From assembly GCF_000373645.1 (NCBI RefSeq), contig NZ_KB892068.1, positions 149,369 to 213,368 of the forward strand: a DNA stretch of 64,000 bases, read 5' to 3'. Shown here piece by piece: positions 50,572-58,910 of this stretch (within the stretch, counting starts at the first letter, position 1; every line of letters begins with the position of its first letter). This stretch comes from Streptomyces sp. ATexAB-D23. GTDB taxonomy: Bacteria; Actinomycetota; Actinomycetes; Streptomycetales; Streptomycetaceae. The position numbers and the translations under genes are program-made. The notes below the pieces were generated by a model, which was not told where the DNA came from, did not search any database, and worked only from the letters and a program-made list of their open reading frames with translations.

Positions 50572-51440
50572 CCCCCGACTCCCCCTCCGGCTCCTCCCGG
50601 GCTCCCGGCCGGGGCCGGCCGCCCGGCGAGCACGACGTGAAGGGCCTCGCCTTCCGCGACAAGGAGGAGGACGAGCCGGCCCCGGCGCCCTCGCGCCCGC
50701 CGCGCCGGATCACCTGGCGCAAGCTGGTGGTGCTCCCGGCGGCGCTGGCGGTGGTGCTGGTCCTCACGTACATCTGGATCAACAACGTCCATCTGGACTC
50801 GATCGCGGAGAACTCGCTGGCCGGCGACACGGTCCAGGTGCGCTGGTGGCAGCACGTGAGGCTGACCGCGATCTCGACGTTCTGGGTGCTGATCATCGCC
50901 ATCCCGCTGGGCATCGCGCTGACCCGGCGCGGTGTGAGCAGGGCGGCGCCCGTGGTCACGGCCATCGCCAACATCGGGCAGGCGACCCCGGCGATCGGCC
51001 TGCTGGCCCTGCTGGTGATCTGGCTCGGCATCGGCCCGTCGACGGCCATCACCGGCATGGTGATCTACGCGGTGCTGCCGGTGCTCTCCAACACGGTCGC
51101 CGGCCTCAAGGCGATCGAGCCGAGCATGGTGGAGGCGTCGCGCGGCATCGGCATGTCGGCCATGGGCACCCTCACCAAGGTCGAACTCCCCCTCGCCGTC
51201 CCGCTGATCCTGGCCGGTGTCCGCACCGCGCTCGTCCTGAACGTCGGCACGGCGACCCTGGCGACGTTCGGGGGCGGCGGCGGGCTCGGCGACCTGATCA
51301 CCTCGGGCATCCAGACCCAGCGCATGCCGGTGCTCGTGCTCGGCTCCGTGCTGACGGTGGTGCTGGCGCTCCTGGTGGACTGGCTGGCCTCGCTGGCCGA
51401 GGTGGCGCTCACCCCGCGCGGACTGGAGGTGGGGCGATGA
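50568..51440 (+). CDS. osmoprotectant-type ABC importer, permease 2
   Basis: The 290-residue protein has a disordered charged N-terminus (about 55 residues), then six helices with the EAA loop IEPSMVEASRGIGMSAMGTL. GNVGTATLATFGGGGGLGDL matches the class. It pairs with permease 1 as a heterodimer. ATGA overlaps join it to genes on both sides. Confidence 0.92.
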   Translation: MTPDSPSGSSRAPGRGRPPGEHDVKGLAFRDKEEDEPAPAPSRPPRRITWRKLVVLPAALAVVLVLTYIWINNVHLDSIAENSLAGDTVQVRWWQHVRLTAISTFWVLIIAIPLGIALTRRGVSRAAPVVTAIANIGQATPAIGLLALLVIWLGIGPSTAITGMVIYAVLPVLSNTVAGLKAIEPSMVEASRGIGMSAMGTLTKVELPLAVPLILAGVRTALVLNVGTATLATFGGGGGLGDLITSGIQTQRMPVLVLGSVLTVVLALLVDWLASLAEVALTPRGLEVGR

Positions 51441-52441
51441 GGACCCGGCGGACGGCGCGGCGGGCGGCACGGCGGATGCGTACGGCCCTGTTGGGCGGGG
51501 CGGCGCTGGCCCTGGTGCTGGCCGGGTGCGGGCTGAAGAGCGGTTCCCCGATGGTGGACGACGTGGCGCCCGGGTCGGTCGGGCAGGGGCAGCCGCTGGA
51601 CGGCGCGTCGCTGACGGTCACCTCGAAGAACTTCAGCGAGAACATCGTCCTGGGCCAGATGATCGGCCTCGTCTTCAAGGCGGCCGGGGCGGAGGTCCTG
51701 GACCGGACGAACCTGCCCGGCTCGATCAGCGCGCGCGAGGCGATCGTCAAGGGCGACGCGGACGCGATGTACGAGTACACGGGCACCGGCTGGATCACCT
51801 ACCTCGGGCACGCGAAGCCGATCACCGACCCGATGGAGCAGTGGCGTGCGGTGCGCGACGCGGACCTCAGGAAGGGGGTGACCTGGCTGCGGCCCTCCAC
51901 CCTCAACAACACCTACGCGCTCGCCATCAGCCGGAAGAACAACGCGAAGTACCACCTCAGGACGCTCTCCGACGTCGCCGCCCTGGCGAAGAAGAACCCG
52001 TCGGCGGTGACGGTCTGCGTGGAGAACGAGTTCGCCTCGCGCGACGACGGGCTGCCCGGCATGGAGAAGGCGTACGGGATGTCCCTGCCGGCCGGCAACA
52101 TCAAGAAGATGGACGCGGGCATCGTCTACACCCAGGTCTCGAAGTCCAACTCCTGCCTGCTGGGCGAGGTGTTCACCACGGACGGCCGCATCAAGGCGAT
52201 GCACCTGGACGTCCTGGAGGACAACAAGCACTTCTTCCCCAACTACAACGCGGCGCCCGTCGTGCACACCGCGACGCTGGACAAGTACCCGGAGATCGCC
52301 GGCCTCCTGAACCCGCTCAGCGCCCGGCTGACGACGGAGGTCGCACAGGTGCTGAACGCCAAGGTGGACGTGGACGGCGAGGACCCGCACGAGGTGGCGA
52401 AGGACTGGCTGATCGAGGAGGGGTTCATCAAGGAGGGGTGA
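51437..52441 (+). CDS. osmoprotectant-type substrate-binding lipoprotein
   Basis: The 334-residue protein has a lipoprotein signal (LLGGAALALVLAGC) with a clear LAGC lipobox. The OpuAC fold follows: LTVTSKNFSENIVLGQMIGL, GDADAMYEYTGTGWITYLGH and NEFASRDDGLPGMEKAYGM. Quaternary-amine ligands (glycine betaine, choline, carnitine) or ergothioneine are family substrates; the exact one is open. The ATGA overlap with permease 2 puts it last in the operon. Confidence 0.93.
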   Translation: MRTRRTARRAARRMRTALLGGAALALVLAGCGLKSGSPMVDDVAPGSVGQGQPLDGASLTVTSKNFSENIVLGQMIGLVFKAAGAEVLDRTNLPGSISAREAIVKGDADAMYEYTGTGWITYLGHAKPITDPMEQWRAVRDADLRKGVTWLRPSTLNNTYALAISRKNNAKYHLRTLSDVAALAKKNPSAVTVCVENEFASRDDGLPGMEKAYGMSLPAGNIKKMDAGIVYTQVSKSNSCLLGEVFTTDGRIKAMHLDVLEDNKHFFPNYNAAPVVHTATLDKYPEIAGLLNPLSARLTTEVAQVLNAKVDVDGEDPHEVAKDWLIEEGFIKEG

Positions 52442-52467
52442 GAGCCGGGAGAACCGACCTCGAGAAG

Positions 52468-52514
52468 TTGCAAAGATTCTTTGCAAAGCCCTGTTGCAAA
52501 AGCTTCTTTGCAAC
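52468..52514. promoter_or_regulatory. two palindromic operators before the ArsR-like gene
   Basis: TTGCAAAGATTCTTTGCAA (52468-52486) is a perfect 8-3-8 palindrome. GTTGCAAA-AGCTTC-TTTGCAAC (52493-52514) repeats the same arms with a 6-bp spacer. The second ends 14 bp before the regulator's ATG, so autorepression is likely. AT content stands out from the surroundings. Confidence 0.88.
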
Positions 52515-52528
52515 TCTACTGTTGAGCC

Positions 52529-53140
52529 ATGCCCACCAAGGAACCGAACGACGACCACACCGCCACGGCGCCCGACCCCAACGTCCTCAGCATCGACGCC
52601 CGCGCCCTGCGCGGACTCGCCCACCCGCTGCGGCTGCGCCTGCTCAGCGCCCTGCGGGAGTTCGGCCCCGCCACCGCCTCCGGCCTCGCCGACCGGCTCG
52701 GCGAGTCCAGCGGCGCCACCAGCTACCACCTGCGCCAGCTGGCCTCGTTCGGCTTCGTCGAGGACGACCCGACCCGCGGCAAGGGCCGCGAGCGCTGGTG
52801 GCGGGCGGTGCACGCCGGCGCCTCGTTCGACGCCGAGTTCCTGTACGACGCCGATCCCGAGGTCCGCAGCGCCATGGGCGTCGTCCTCCACGAGGTCGCG
52901 ACGGTGCACGCACAGGAGCTGAGCACCTGGCTCGGCACGATGCAGGAGTGGCCGCGCGAGTGGTACGAGGGCTCGGACCTCAGCGACTTCAAGGTGCGGC
53001 TCACCCCGGACCTCTCCCGCGAACTGGCCGACAAGATGCACGACTTGATCAACAGCTACCGCGGACGCGTCCCCGAGGGCACCGAGGGATCCGCCGTCGT
53101 CCGCACCCACCTGCACGTCTTCCCACGCCCCACGGACTGA
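52529..53140 (+). CDS. ArsR-like winged-helix regulator
   Basis: The 203-residue protein has an HTH_20/ArsR-type N-terminus: RALRGLAHPLRLRLLSALRE, ASGLADRLGESSGATSYHLR and the wing FVEDDPTRGKGRERWWRAVH. The C-terminal half is helical and without the metal-binding CVC motif, so a small-molecule ligand or simple repression is likelier than metal sensing. Twin palindromes precede it. A 65-residue gene and an MFS exporter follow on the same strand, which are the likely targets. Confidence 0.9.
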   Translation: MPTKEPNDDHTATAPDPNVLSIDARALRGLAHPLRLRLLSALREFGPATASGLADRLGESSGATSYHLRQLASFGFVEDDPTRGKGRERWWRAVHAGASFDAEFLYDADPEVRSAMGVVLHEVATVHAQELSTWLGTMQEWPREWYEGSDLSDFKVRLTPDLSRELADKMHDLINSYRGRVPEGTEGSAVVRTHLHVFPRPTD

Positions 53141-53208
53141 ACCGGCTCGACCGTCCGGACCGGCTCAACCCCCTCAGCGAACCGAACCGAACCGAAGGGA
53201 CCACCGTC

Positions 53209-53406
53209 ATGCACCCCGAGGCCCACCTCGCCCTGTACCGCGTCCACAACACCGAACTGCGCTTCCACACCGAGAGCCTCCGTCGCGCCCGCCGCACCGC
53301 CCGGCGTCAGGAGCTGCGGAGCAAGCTGGGCTGGACCCTGATCGAGTGCGGCCTGCGCCTGGTACCGGCCCGCGCCGGCCAGGCCCACGCCGCTCGCACG
53401 GCGTAG
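53209..53406 (+). CDS. 65-residue basic protein between regulator and MFS gene
   Basis: The small Arg/His-rich protein contains HLALYRVHNTELRFHTESLR, a basic RRARRTARRQELRSKLGWTL and no membrane helix. AAGGGA precedes the ATG. It ends only 4 bp before the MFS start, so it is likely co-translated with the exporter. Similar short basic proteins exist in Streptomyces but have no known function. Confidence 0.7.
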   Translation: MHPEAHLALYRVHNTELRFHTESLRRARRTARRQELRSKLGWTLIECGLRLVPARAGQAHAARTA

Positions 53407-53410
53407 CGCC

Positions 53411-54865
53411 ATGGACGGGGGGAAGAACACGCAGCACACGCCCGGCCGGATGCCGCTCGTCGCCGTCCTCGCCGCCAACTCCATCTCCACAGCGGGTACC
53501 TCACTCACCCTGATCGGCGTCCCCTGGTTCGTCCTGGAGACGACCGGCAGCGCCGGGAAGGCCGGACTGGTCGCCTTCTGCGCGACGCTCCCGATCGTCG
53601 TCTCCGCGCTGATCGGCGGTCCCGTCATCGACCGGATCGGCCGGCGCCGGGTCGCCATCGCCTCCGACACGGTCTGCGGACTCGCCGTCGCCGCGGTGCC
53701 GTTGCTGTACTTCGCCGACGCGCTCGCCTTCTGGATGCTGTGCGCCCTGATGGCGCTCAACGGACTCGTCCACACCCCGGGCAACACCGCCCGCTACGTC
53801 CTCGTGCCCGACCTCGCCGAGCACGCCGGCACCACGCTCGCCCGCGCCGCCAGCCTCTTCGACGCGGTCTCGCGCGGGGCCCGGATGGTCGGGGCCGCGC
53901 TGGCCGGAGTGCTGATCGCGCTGGTCGGCGCCGAGACCGTGCTCCTGCTGGACGCGGCGACCTTCCTCGCCTCGGCGGCGCTGGTCGCGGCGGGCCTGCG
54001 GGGCGTACACGCGGCGCAGCCGGCCGAGGCCGCCGCACCGGTCTCGCTGCGCACCTACCGCCACGAACTGCGCGAGGGCTACGCGTACTTGTTCGGCAAC
54101 CGGCTGCTGCTGGGCGTCGTGGTGATGGTCCTGTTCATGAACGGCACCGATCAGGGCTGGAACGCCGTCCTGCTCCCGGTGCACACCTCGGCCGAACTCG
54201 GCGGGGCGCGCGACCTCGGACTGCTCACCGCGCTGTTCGGGGCGGGCGGACTGACCGGCGCCCTCGTGTACGGCGCGGTGGGGCACCGCTACTCCGCGCG
54301 GGCCGTGTTCAGCGTGTGCGTGGTGCTGTGCGGGGCGCCGAGGTTCCTGGTCGCCGCGCTGACCGGTACGACGCTGCCGCTCGCCGTGACGATGGTCCTG
54401 AGCGGGATCGCGGGCGGCGTCCTCAACCCGATCCTCACGACGGTGATCTACGGGAGCGTGCCCGACGCGCTGCGCAGCCGGGTCTCCGGGGCGATCACCG
54501 CGGGCGCCGAACTGGCCATGCCGGTGGGCGGCCTGGCGGCCGGCCTGCTGGTGGAGAGCGCGGGCGCGGACGGGGCGCTGCTGGCCATGGGCGCGGTGTA
54601 TCTGCTCGCCACGCTGAGCCCGCTGGTCTTCCCGTCCTGGCGGACGCTGGACGACGTGACGCCCGGGGCGGCCGGGGCGTCGGGAGCCGGTTCGGCCGAG
54701 ACGGCCGGGGCGTCGGGAGCCGGTTCGGCCGACGCGCCCGGTGCGGCCGGTATGTCCGGTGCGCCGGAGGCGGCCGGGGCCGGGGCGCCCGAGGCGGCCC
54801 CGGTCAGCAGCTCGGGATCCTGCCCCCGTGATCCAGGGCCCTCAGCGAGTTCACCGCGTCCTTGA
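53411..54865 (+). CDS. MFS transporter (12-TM, DHA3-like) with low-complexity tail
   Basis: The 484-residue transporter fits the DHA3/Bcr-like exporters: ANSISTAGTSLTLIGVPWFV in helix 1, GGPVIDRIGRRRVAIASDT as motif A, and HTPGNTARYVLVPDLAEHAG. The 75-residue C-terminal tail is Gly/Ala/Ser-rich with repeated AGASGAGSA units. Its last 62 bp lie antisense within the 3' end of the S16 protease gene. It is part of the ArsR-like unit and probably exports a compound that relieves repression. Confidence 0.9.
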   Translation: MDGGKNTQHTPGRMPLVAVLAANSISTAGTSLTLIGVPWFVLETTGSAGKAGLVAFCATLPIVVSALIGGPVIDRIGRRRVAIASDTVCGLAVAAVPLLYFADALAFWMLCALMALNGLVHTPGNTARYVLVPDLAEHAGTTLARAASLFDAVSRGARMVGAALAGVLIALVGAETVLLLDAATFLASAALVAAGLRGVHAAQPAEAAAPVSLRTYRHELREGYAYLFGNRLLLGVVVMVLFMNGTDQGWNAVLLPVHTSAELGGARDLGLLTALFGAGGLTGALVYGAVGHRYSARAVFSVCVVLCGAPRFLVAALTGTTLPLAVTMVLSGIAGGVLNPILTTVIYGSVPDALRSRVSGAITAGAELAMPVGGLAAGLLVESAGADGALLAMGAVYLLATLSPLVFPSWRTLDDVTPGAAGASGAGSAETAGASGAGSADAPGAAGMSGAPEAAGAGAPEAAPVSSSGSCPRDPGPSASSPRP

Positions 54866-55592
54866 GCGTCGTGACCGGGATCAGCCGCAGGCCCTTCGGC
54901 AGCTCGGACTTCGCCTCCTTGCACTCGGCCTTCGGCACGAGGAAGACGGTCGCCCCGTCCCGCCGGGCCGCCTGAGTCTTCAGCGAGACACCGCCGACCG
55001 CGCCGACCTTGCCGTCCGCGTCGATGGTGCCGGTGCCCGCGACGGTGCGGCCGCCGGTCAGGTCGCCGCCCGAGCCGTCGCCGTCGAGCTTGTCCACGAT
55101 GCCGAGCGCGAAGAAGAGGCCGGCGCTGGGGCCGCCCACGTCGGCCAGGTGCAGGGTCACGTCCACCGAGCCCGGCTTCCTGCCGAGGTGGTTGAGCGCG
55201 GCGTCGACGGCGTCGTCCTGGGACCTGGCCATGTCGTCCAGGTTGTGCTTCTCGATCTCCTTCTCGGAGCCGCCGGTCGGGTACACGGAGTCGCGGGGCA
55301 GCACGGCCCGGTCCGTACGGAACCAGCTGTCGACCACGTCACCGATGCCGACATCGGCCTTGGGCCCCGTCGCCACGATCGTCGTCATCCGCAGCTCGCC
55401 CTTGGTGTCCCGGGTGGGGGCCCCCTCGATACTGATCACCGGGGCCCCGTGATCGTCCCCCAGCACATTCGCGGTCGTCCCCGGCTGCGCCAACGTGAAC
55501 GGCAACGGCGCGAAGGCGGCGACCCCGAGGAGGGCGACGACGGGGAGGCCGCAGAGGGCGAGGGTGCGGGGGCGGGTACCGGGTGTGAACAC
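54804..55592 (-). CDS. membrane-anchored Lon-fold (S16) serine protease
   Basis: The 262-residue protein has one N-terminal membrane helix (TLALCGLPVVALLGVAAFAP) and an extracytoplasmic domain. The Lon proteolytic dyad is present: Ser in VGGPSAGLFFALGIVD and Lys in GGVSLKTQAARRDGA. Unlike the common YlbL-like form, a full PDZ domain is not evident in this shorter protein. Such proteases cut secreted or membrane proteins. The GTG start lies next to ACACCC. The gene end overlaps the MFS gene on the other strand. Confidence 0.9.
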   Translation of the reverse strand: MFTPGTRPRTLALCGLPVVALLGVAAFAPLPFTLAQPGTTANVLGDDHGAPVISIEGAPTRDTKGELRMTTIVATGPKADVGIGDVVDSWFRTDRAVLPRDSVYPTGGSEKEIEKHNLDDMARSQDDAVDAALNHLGRKPGSVDVTLHLADVGGPSAGLFFALGIVDKLDGDGSGGDLTGGRTVAGTGTIDADGKVGAVGGVSLKTQAARRDGATVFLVPKAECKEAKSELPKGLRLIPVTTLKDAVNSLRALDHGGRIPSC

Positions 55593-55785
55593 CCGCCCAA
55601 TCTAACCCGCCCGTCACACCCGAGCCCGCCCGGGAAACCAGCACCCCAGGGCAGGCCCGCACCCCGAGCCCGGGAGTACCTGTCGAGCCCGCCCGGCGCT
55701 CGAGGGCGGAACCGGCCCGCCGGGGGCCGGCACCACGCGGCGGGCCCGCATAGCAAAACGCACCCGCCCGCACACCGCACCCGCG

Positions 55786-56427
55786 CTAACGAAGCGCGTC
55801 CGCGACCTCCCGGGCCGCGTCGATCACGCGGGGCCCCACCCGTTCCGGGACGGAGTCCGCCAGCATGACCACGCCGACGCTGCCCTCCACCCCCGTGACG
55901 CCCATCAGCGCGGCCGCCGCCCCGCTCGCGCCCGCTTCGAGTTCGCCGTGGGTCAGGGTGAAGGCCGTCTCGCTCACCGGCTTGCGGCGAGCGGCCAGGA
56001 TCGCCCGGCCGGCCGCGCCCCGGTCGAGGGGATGGCGGAAGCCCGCCCGGTAGGCCACGTGGTAGTCGGTCCAGGTGGGTTCGACGACCGCGACCGCCAA
56101 CGCGTCGGCGCCGTCGACCAGCGTCAGGTGGGCGGTGGCCCCGATGTCCTCGGCCAGCGACCGCAGCGCCGGCAGCGCCGCCTCGCGCACGAGCGGATGC
56201 ACTTGGCGGCCCAGGCGCAGGACGCCCAGACCGACCCGTGCCCGGCCGCCCAAGTCGCGGCGGATCAGGGTGTGTTGCTCCAGGGTGGCGAGCAGACGAT
56301 AGACCACGGTGCGGTTGACGCCGAGTTTGTTGGACAACTCGGTGACCGTCAGGCCGTGATCGGTGTCGGCGAGCAGTTTGAGGACACGCAGTCCTCGGTC
56401 GAGCGTCTGGGAGGTCTCCGCGGTCAC
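55786..56427 (-). CDS. IclR-family regulator
   Basis: The 213-residue protein has an IclR winged helix (TLDRGLRVLKLLADTDHGLT, ELSNKLGVNRTVVYRLLATL) and an effector domain starting at LVREAALPALRSLAEDIGAT and LTLVDGADALAVAVVEPTWT. AGGAGAGG precedes the GTG start. A short perfect palindrome lies 167 bp upstream. The neighbouring secreted-protein genes are on the same strand but 337 bp away. The target pathway is unknown. Confidence 0.93.
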   Translation of the reverse strand: MTAETSQTLDRGLRVLKLLADTDHGLTVTELSNKLGVNRTVVYRLLATLEQHTLIRRDLGGRARVGLGVLRLGRQVHPLVREAALPALRSLAEDIGATAHLTLVDGADALAVAVVEPTWTDYHVAYRAGFRHPLDRGAAGRAILAARRKPVSETAFTLTHGELEAGASGAAAALMGVTGVEGSVGVVMLADSVPERVGPRVIDAAREVADALR

Positions 56428-56763
56428 GACGCCCTCTCCTCTGTGGTGAGCGGCGGCGGCTGGTTCCCGTGGATTGTGCGTCGCCGGTCCCAGCGGCGAC
56501 GCACGGAGAGGCCGCCGGCCTGGCCAAGGCACCGGCTGCTCCGCGGCGGCGTTGCCACGGGGCGTTCACATTTTTGGGACAGTAGCGAGCGAGTCCGCTC
56601 AGCGGAAGACCTCGTCCAGAATCCGGTCTCCTCCAAGGACGCGACCGCGCCGCGGGAGCATAAGCGCCGGTCAGCGGCACGCCGGCCGATCACGGCGCAT
56701 CTACGCGCGTCCATGTCGGCCGACTCCCCTCGCGACGCTCCGTAGACGGGACGTGAACCGGCG
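56428..56763. other. 336-bp gap between IclR and secreted-protein genes
   Basis: I see no convincing gene. The gap holds the IclR-side palindrome TCCGCTCAGCGGA (56594-56606), an AT-richer stretch TTCACATTTTTGGGACAG near 56568-56585, and the region just past the stop of the secreted protein. Confidence 0.6.
56594..56606. promoter_or_regulatory. palindrome TCCGCT-C-AGCGGA, candidate IclR operator
   Basis: Perfect 6-bp arms flank one base, about 167 bp upstream of the IclR start. Many IclR-type operators are short GC palindromes of this kind (GTTCCGCNNNGCGGAAC-like), so autoregulation is plausible. Confidence 0.4.
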
Positions 56764-58779
56764 TTAACTCACCGTGAACATTTTCTGGACGATTTTTCCG
56801 TTGACGAGGACCTCGCAGGCCCTGATCGACCTCGTCGAGGGGTCCCGCACAGTGAAGTTGAGGGCAAAGGTGCCGTCGAGCCCGATGACCCGGGTGACGT
56901 AACCGTCGGAGGTCCGGTCCCCGGAAGCCGTGCGGCCGGTGACGGAGACCGTGGCGACGGGGGCGAAGCCCTTGCCGGTCACCTGGACGACCGTGCCGGG
57001 CGGTCCCTCGGGCGGCGAGAGCGCGAAGGACGCGCCGGCCGGCGCGGTGCCGTCCTGGACGGTGAACGCGGCGGTCTCGGTCCGGGGGTTGACGAGGACC
57101 TCGCGGACCTGGATCGCCACGGTGTCGGCCGCGCCCACGGTGAACGTCTGCGAGAACGCCCCGTCGAGCCCGACGACCTTGGTCCGCACCGGGTCGGAGG
57201 TCCTGGAGCCGTCCGCCCGCAGCCCGGTGATCGACACGGTGGCCACCTTCGCGAAGCCCTGGCCCAGGACGGTGACGGCGCTGCCCTTCGGCCCGGCGTC
57301 CGGGGTGAGGACGACGAACGTCGGGGAGACCGTCAGCTGGGTCAGCGCCTCGGAGACTCCGGCGGTGACCCGGAGGGCGTAGACCCCGCGCGGGGTGGAA
57401 CCGGCCGGGGTGACCGTACCGGCGAGGGTGCCGTCGGCGGCGATCCGCAGGGTGGATCCGCTGATCCCGGCCGCGTCGCAGCCGCCGCCGTCGGCCGCGC
57501 ACAGGGCGGCGGTGGGGGTGACGCCGGAGGGCCAGCCGTCACCGGTCACCCCGATCGTGGCACCGGGCTTCGCCTTGGCCGCACCGGCCGAGAGCGTCGC
57601 GGTGGCCTCGGTGACGGTGAACGGGGTGGTCAGGACGGTCGCCGGGTCGTTGCCCTCGTCCACCTGGACGGCGGCGACGGCGGGGTCGGAGACGGTGAAC
57701 TCGGCCGAGAACGTGCCGTCGGGCCTGCTCTTGACGTAGACCGCGGTGTCGTCGAGCGTCGCCCCGGTGGCGTCGAGGCCGACTGTGTTGATCCACCGGT
57801 CCTGGTAGTAGTCGCTGCCGGTGACGGTGACGACGCTGCCGAGGGGCCCGCTGCTCCGGGACAGCGCGATCGTGCGGGGCCCGGCGGGGACGAAGGCCTG
57901 GACGGTCAGGGACGCGGTCGCCTCCTTCGTACCGTCGCCGACCTTCAGGAGGTACGAGCCGTCCGGCACCGCGCCGGCCTCCGCGAGGACCGCGTTGCCG
58001 GTGAGTTGGCCGGAGCCGTCGATGGCGAGGGTGGAGCCGGCGAACTTCCCGGCGTCGCAGCCGCCGCCGTCCGCCGCGCAGAGCGAGGGCACGGGGGTGG
58101 CGCCCGGGGTCCAGCGGCTGCCGGAGAGGGTGACGGCCGTGGACGGCCGGACGGGCGTGGTGGGGGCGATCAGGGTGGGCGGTTTCCCGGCGCTGCCCTC
58201 CGCCGTCACCGTGCCGATGGGCCCGCCGCCCGCGGTGATGGCGCAGGTGGTCTCGTAGGTGGAGCCGAGGACCTTGGTGCGGGTGAGGTTGCGCAGCGGG
58301 GTGAAGGTGATGGGCCCGCTCGCGTCGGCGGGGATGAGGAAGTCCCCCTCGTAGGGCGGGATCTCGATCGGCTTGCCGGACGGCACGTCGAGGTTGATCT
58401 GCGGCCCGGTGACGGTGACCGTGCCGGTGGCGCCGCCGGACATGGCGAGGTCGAGGCTCGGGGTGGTCGGCACGTCACTGAGGCTGAGCCCGCTGGTGGC
58501 GGGGGACGGGCCGAGCGTCACCTCGGCGTGCACCTTGCCACCGGGGTCGACCACGTCGGGGGTCAGCTCCACACCGAACTCCTGCGGCCCGTCCGCCTGG
58601 CCCTGGCCGGCGGGCAGCGTGCAGTGGACGGTGGGGGTGATGGTGCCGGCGTGGGCGACGGGGGCGAGGGCGACGGCTCCGCCGGTCCAGACGAGTACGG
58701 CTGTGGCGCCGAGGGCGACGGCCCGGCGTAAGGCCGGGCGGCGGCCGGGACCGCCGGTGGATCCGCGCTGCGCGAACAT
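56764..58779 (-). CDS. secreted Ig-like repeat protein A
   Basis: The 671-residue protein has a signal peptide (ALRRAVALGATAVLVWTGGA to AHAG). An N-domain (TPTVHCTLPAGQGQADGPQE; GKVHAEVTLGPSPATSG; YEGDFLIPADASG) is shared with the next gene. Beta-sandwich repeats follow, including two modules with LCAADGGGCD and two final IPT-like units with VVGLDGAFSQTFTV and VIGLDGTFALNFTV. There is no anchor. GGAGGA precedes the ATG. It is likely a surface or matrix protein. Function unknown; its role with its paralogue is inferred. Confidence 0.8.
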   Translation of the reverse strand: MFAQRGSTGGPGRRPALRRAVALGATAVLVWTGGAVALAPVAHAGTITPTVHCTLPAGQGQADGPQEFGVELTPDVVDPGGKVHAEVTLGPSPATSGLSLSDVPTTPSLDLAMSGGATGTVTVTGPQINLDVPSGKPIEIPPYEGDFLIPADASGPITFTPLRNLTRTKVLGSTYETTCAITAGGGPIGTVTAEGSAGKPPTLIAPTTPVRPSTAVTLSGSRWTPGATPVPSLCAADGGGCDAGKFAGSTLAIDGSGQLTGNAVLAEAGAVPDGSYLLKVGDGTKEATASLTVQAFVPAGPRTIALSRSSGPLGSVVTVTGSDYYQDRWINTVGLDATGATLDDTAVYVKSRPDGTFSAEFTVSDPAVAAVQVDEGNDPATVLTTPFTVTEATATLSAGAAKAKPGATIGVTGDGWPSGVTPTAALCAADGGGCDAAGISGSTLRIAADGTLAGTVTPAGSTPRGVYALRVTAGVSEALTQLTVSPTFVVLTPDAGPKGSAVTVLGQGFAKVATVSITGLRADGSRTSDPVRTKVVGLDGAFSQTFTVGAADTVAIQVREVLVNPRTETAAFTVQDGTAPAGASFALSPPEGPPGTVVQVTGKGFAPVATVSVTGRTASGDRTSDGYVTRVIGLDGTFALNFTVRDPSTRSIRACEVLVNGKIVQKMFTVS

Positions 58780-58910
58780 GTGGCTCCTCCGAAGGAAAAG
58801 GGAATGCGGAGACCCCGAATGCGGGGCGAAATGGCGGCGCCCGCCCGTTCCATTGCCGTACGGAACGGGCGACGGAACAGGCGGGCGTCGGCGGATCTTT
58901 CCCGGCCCCT

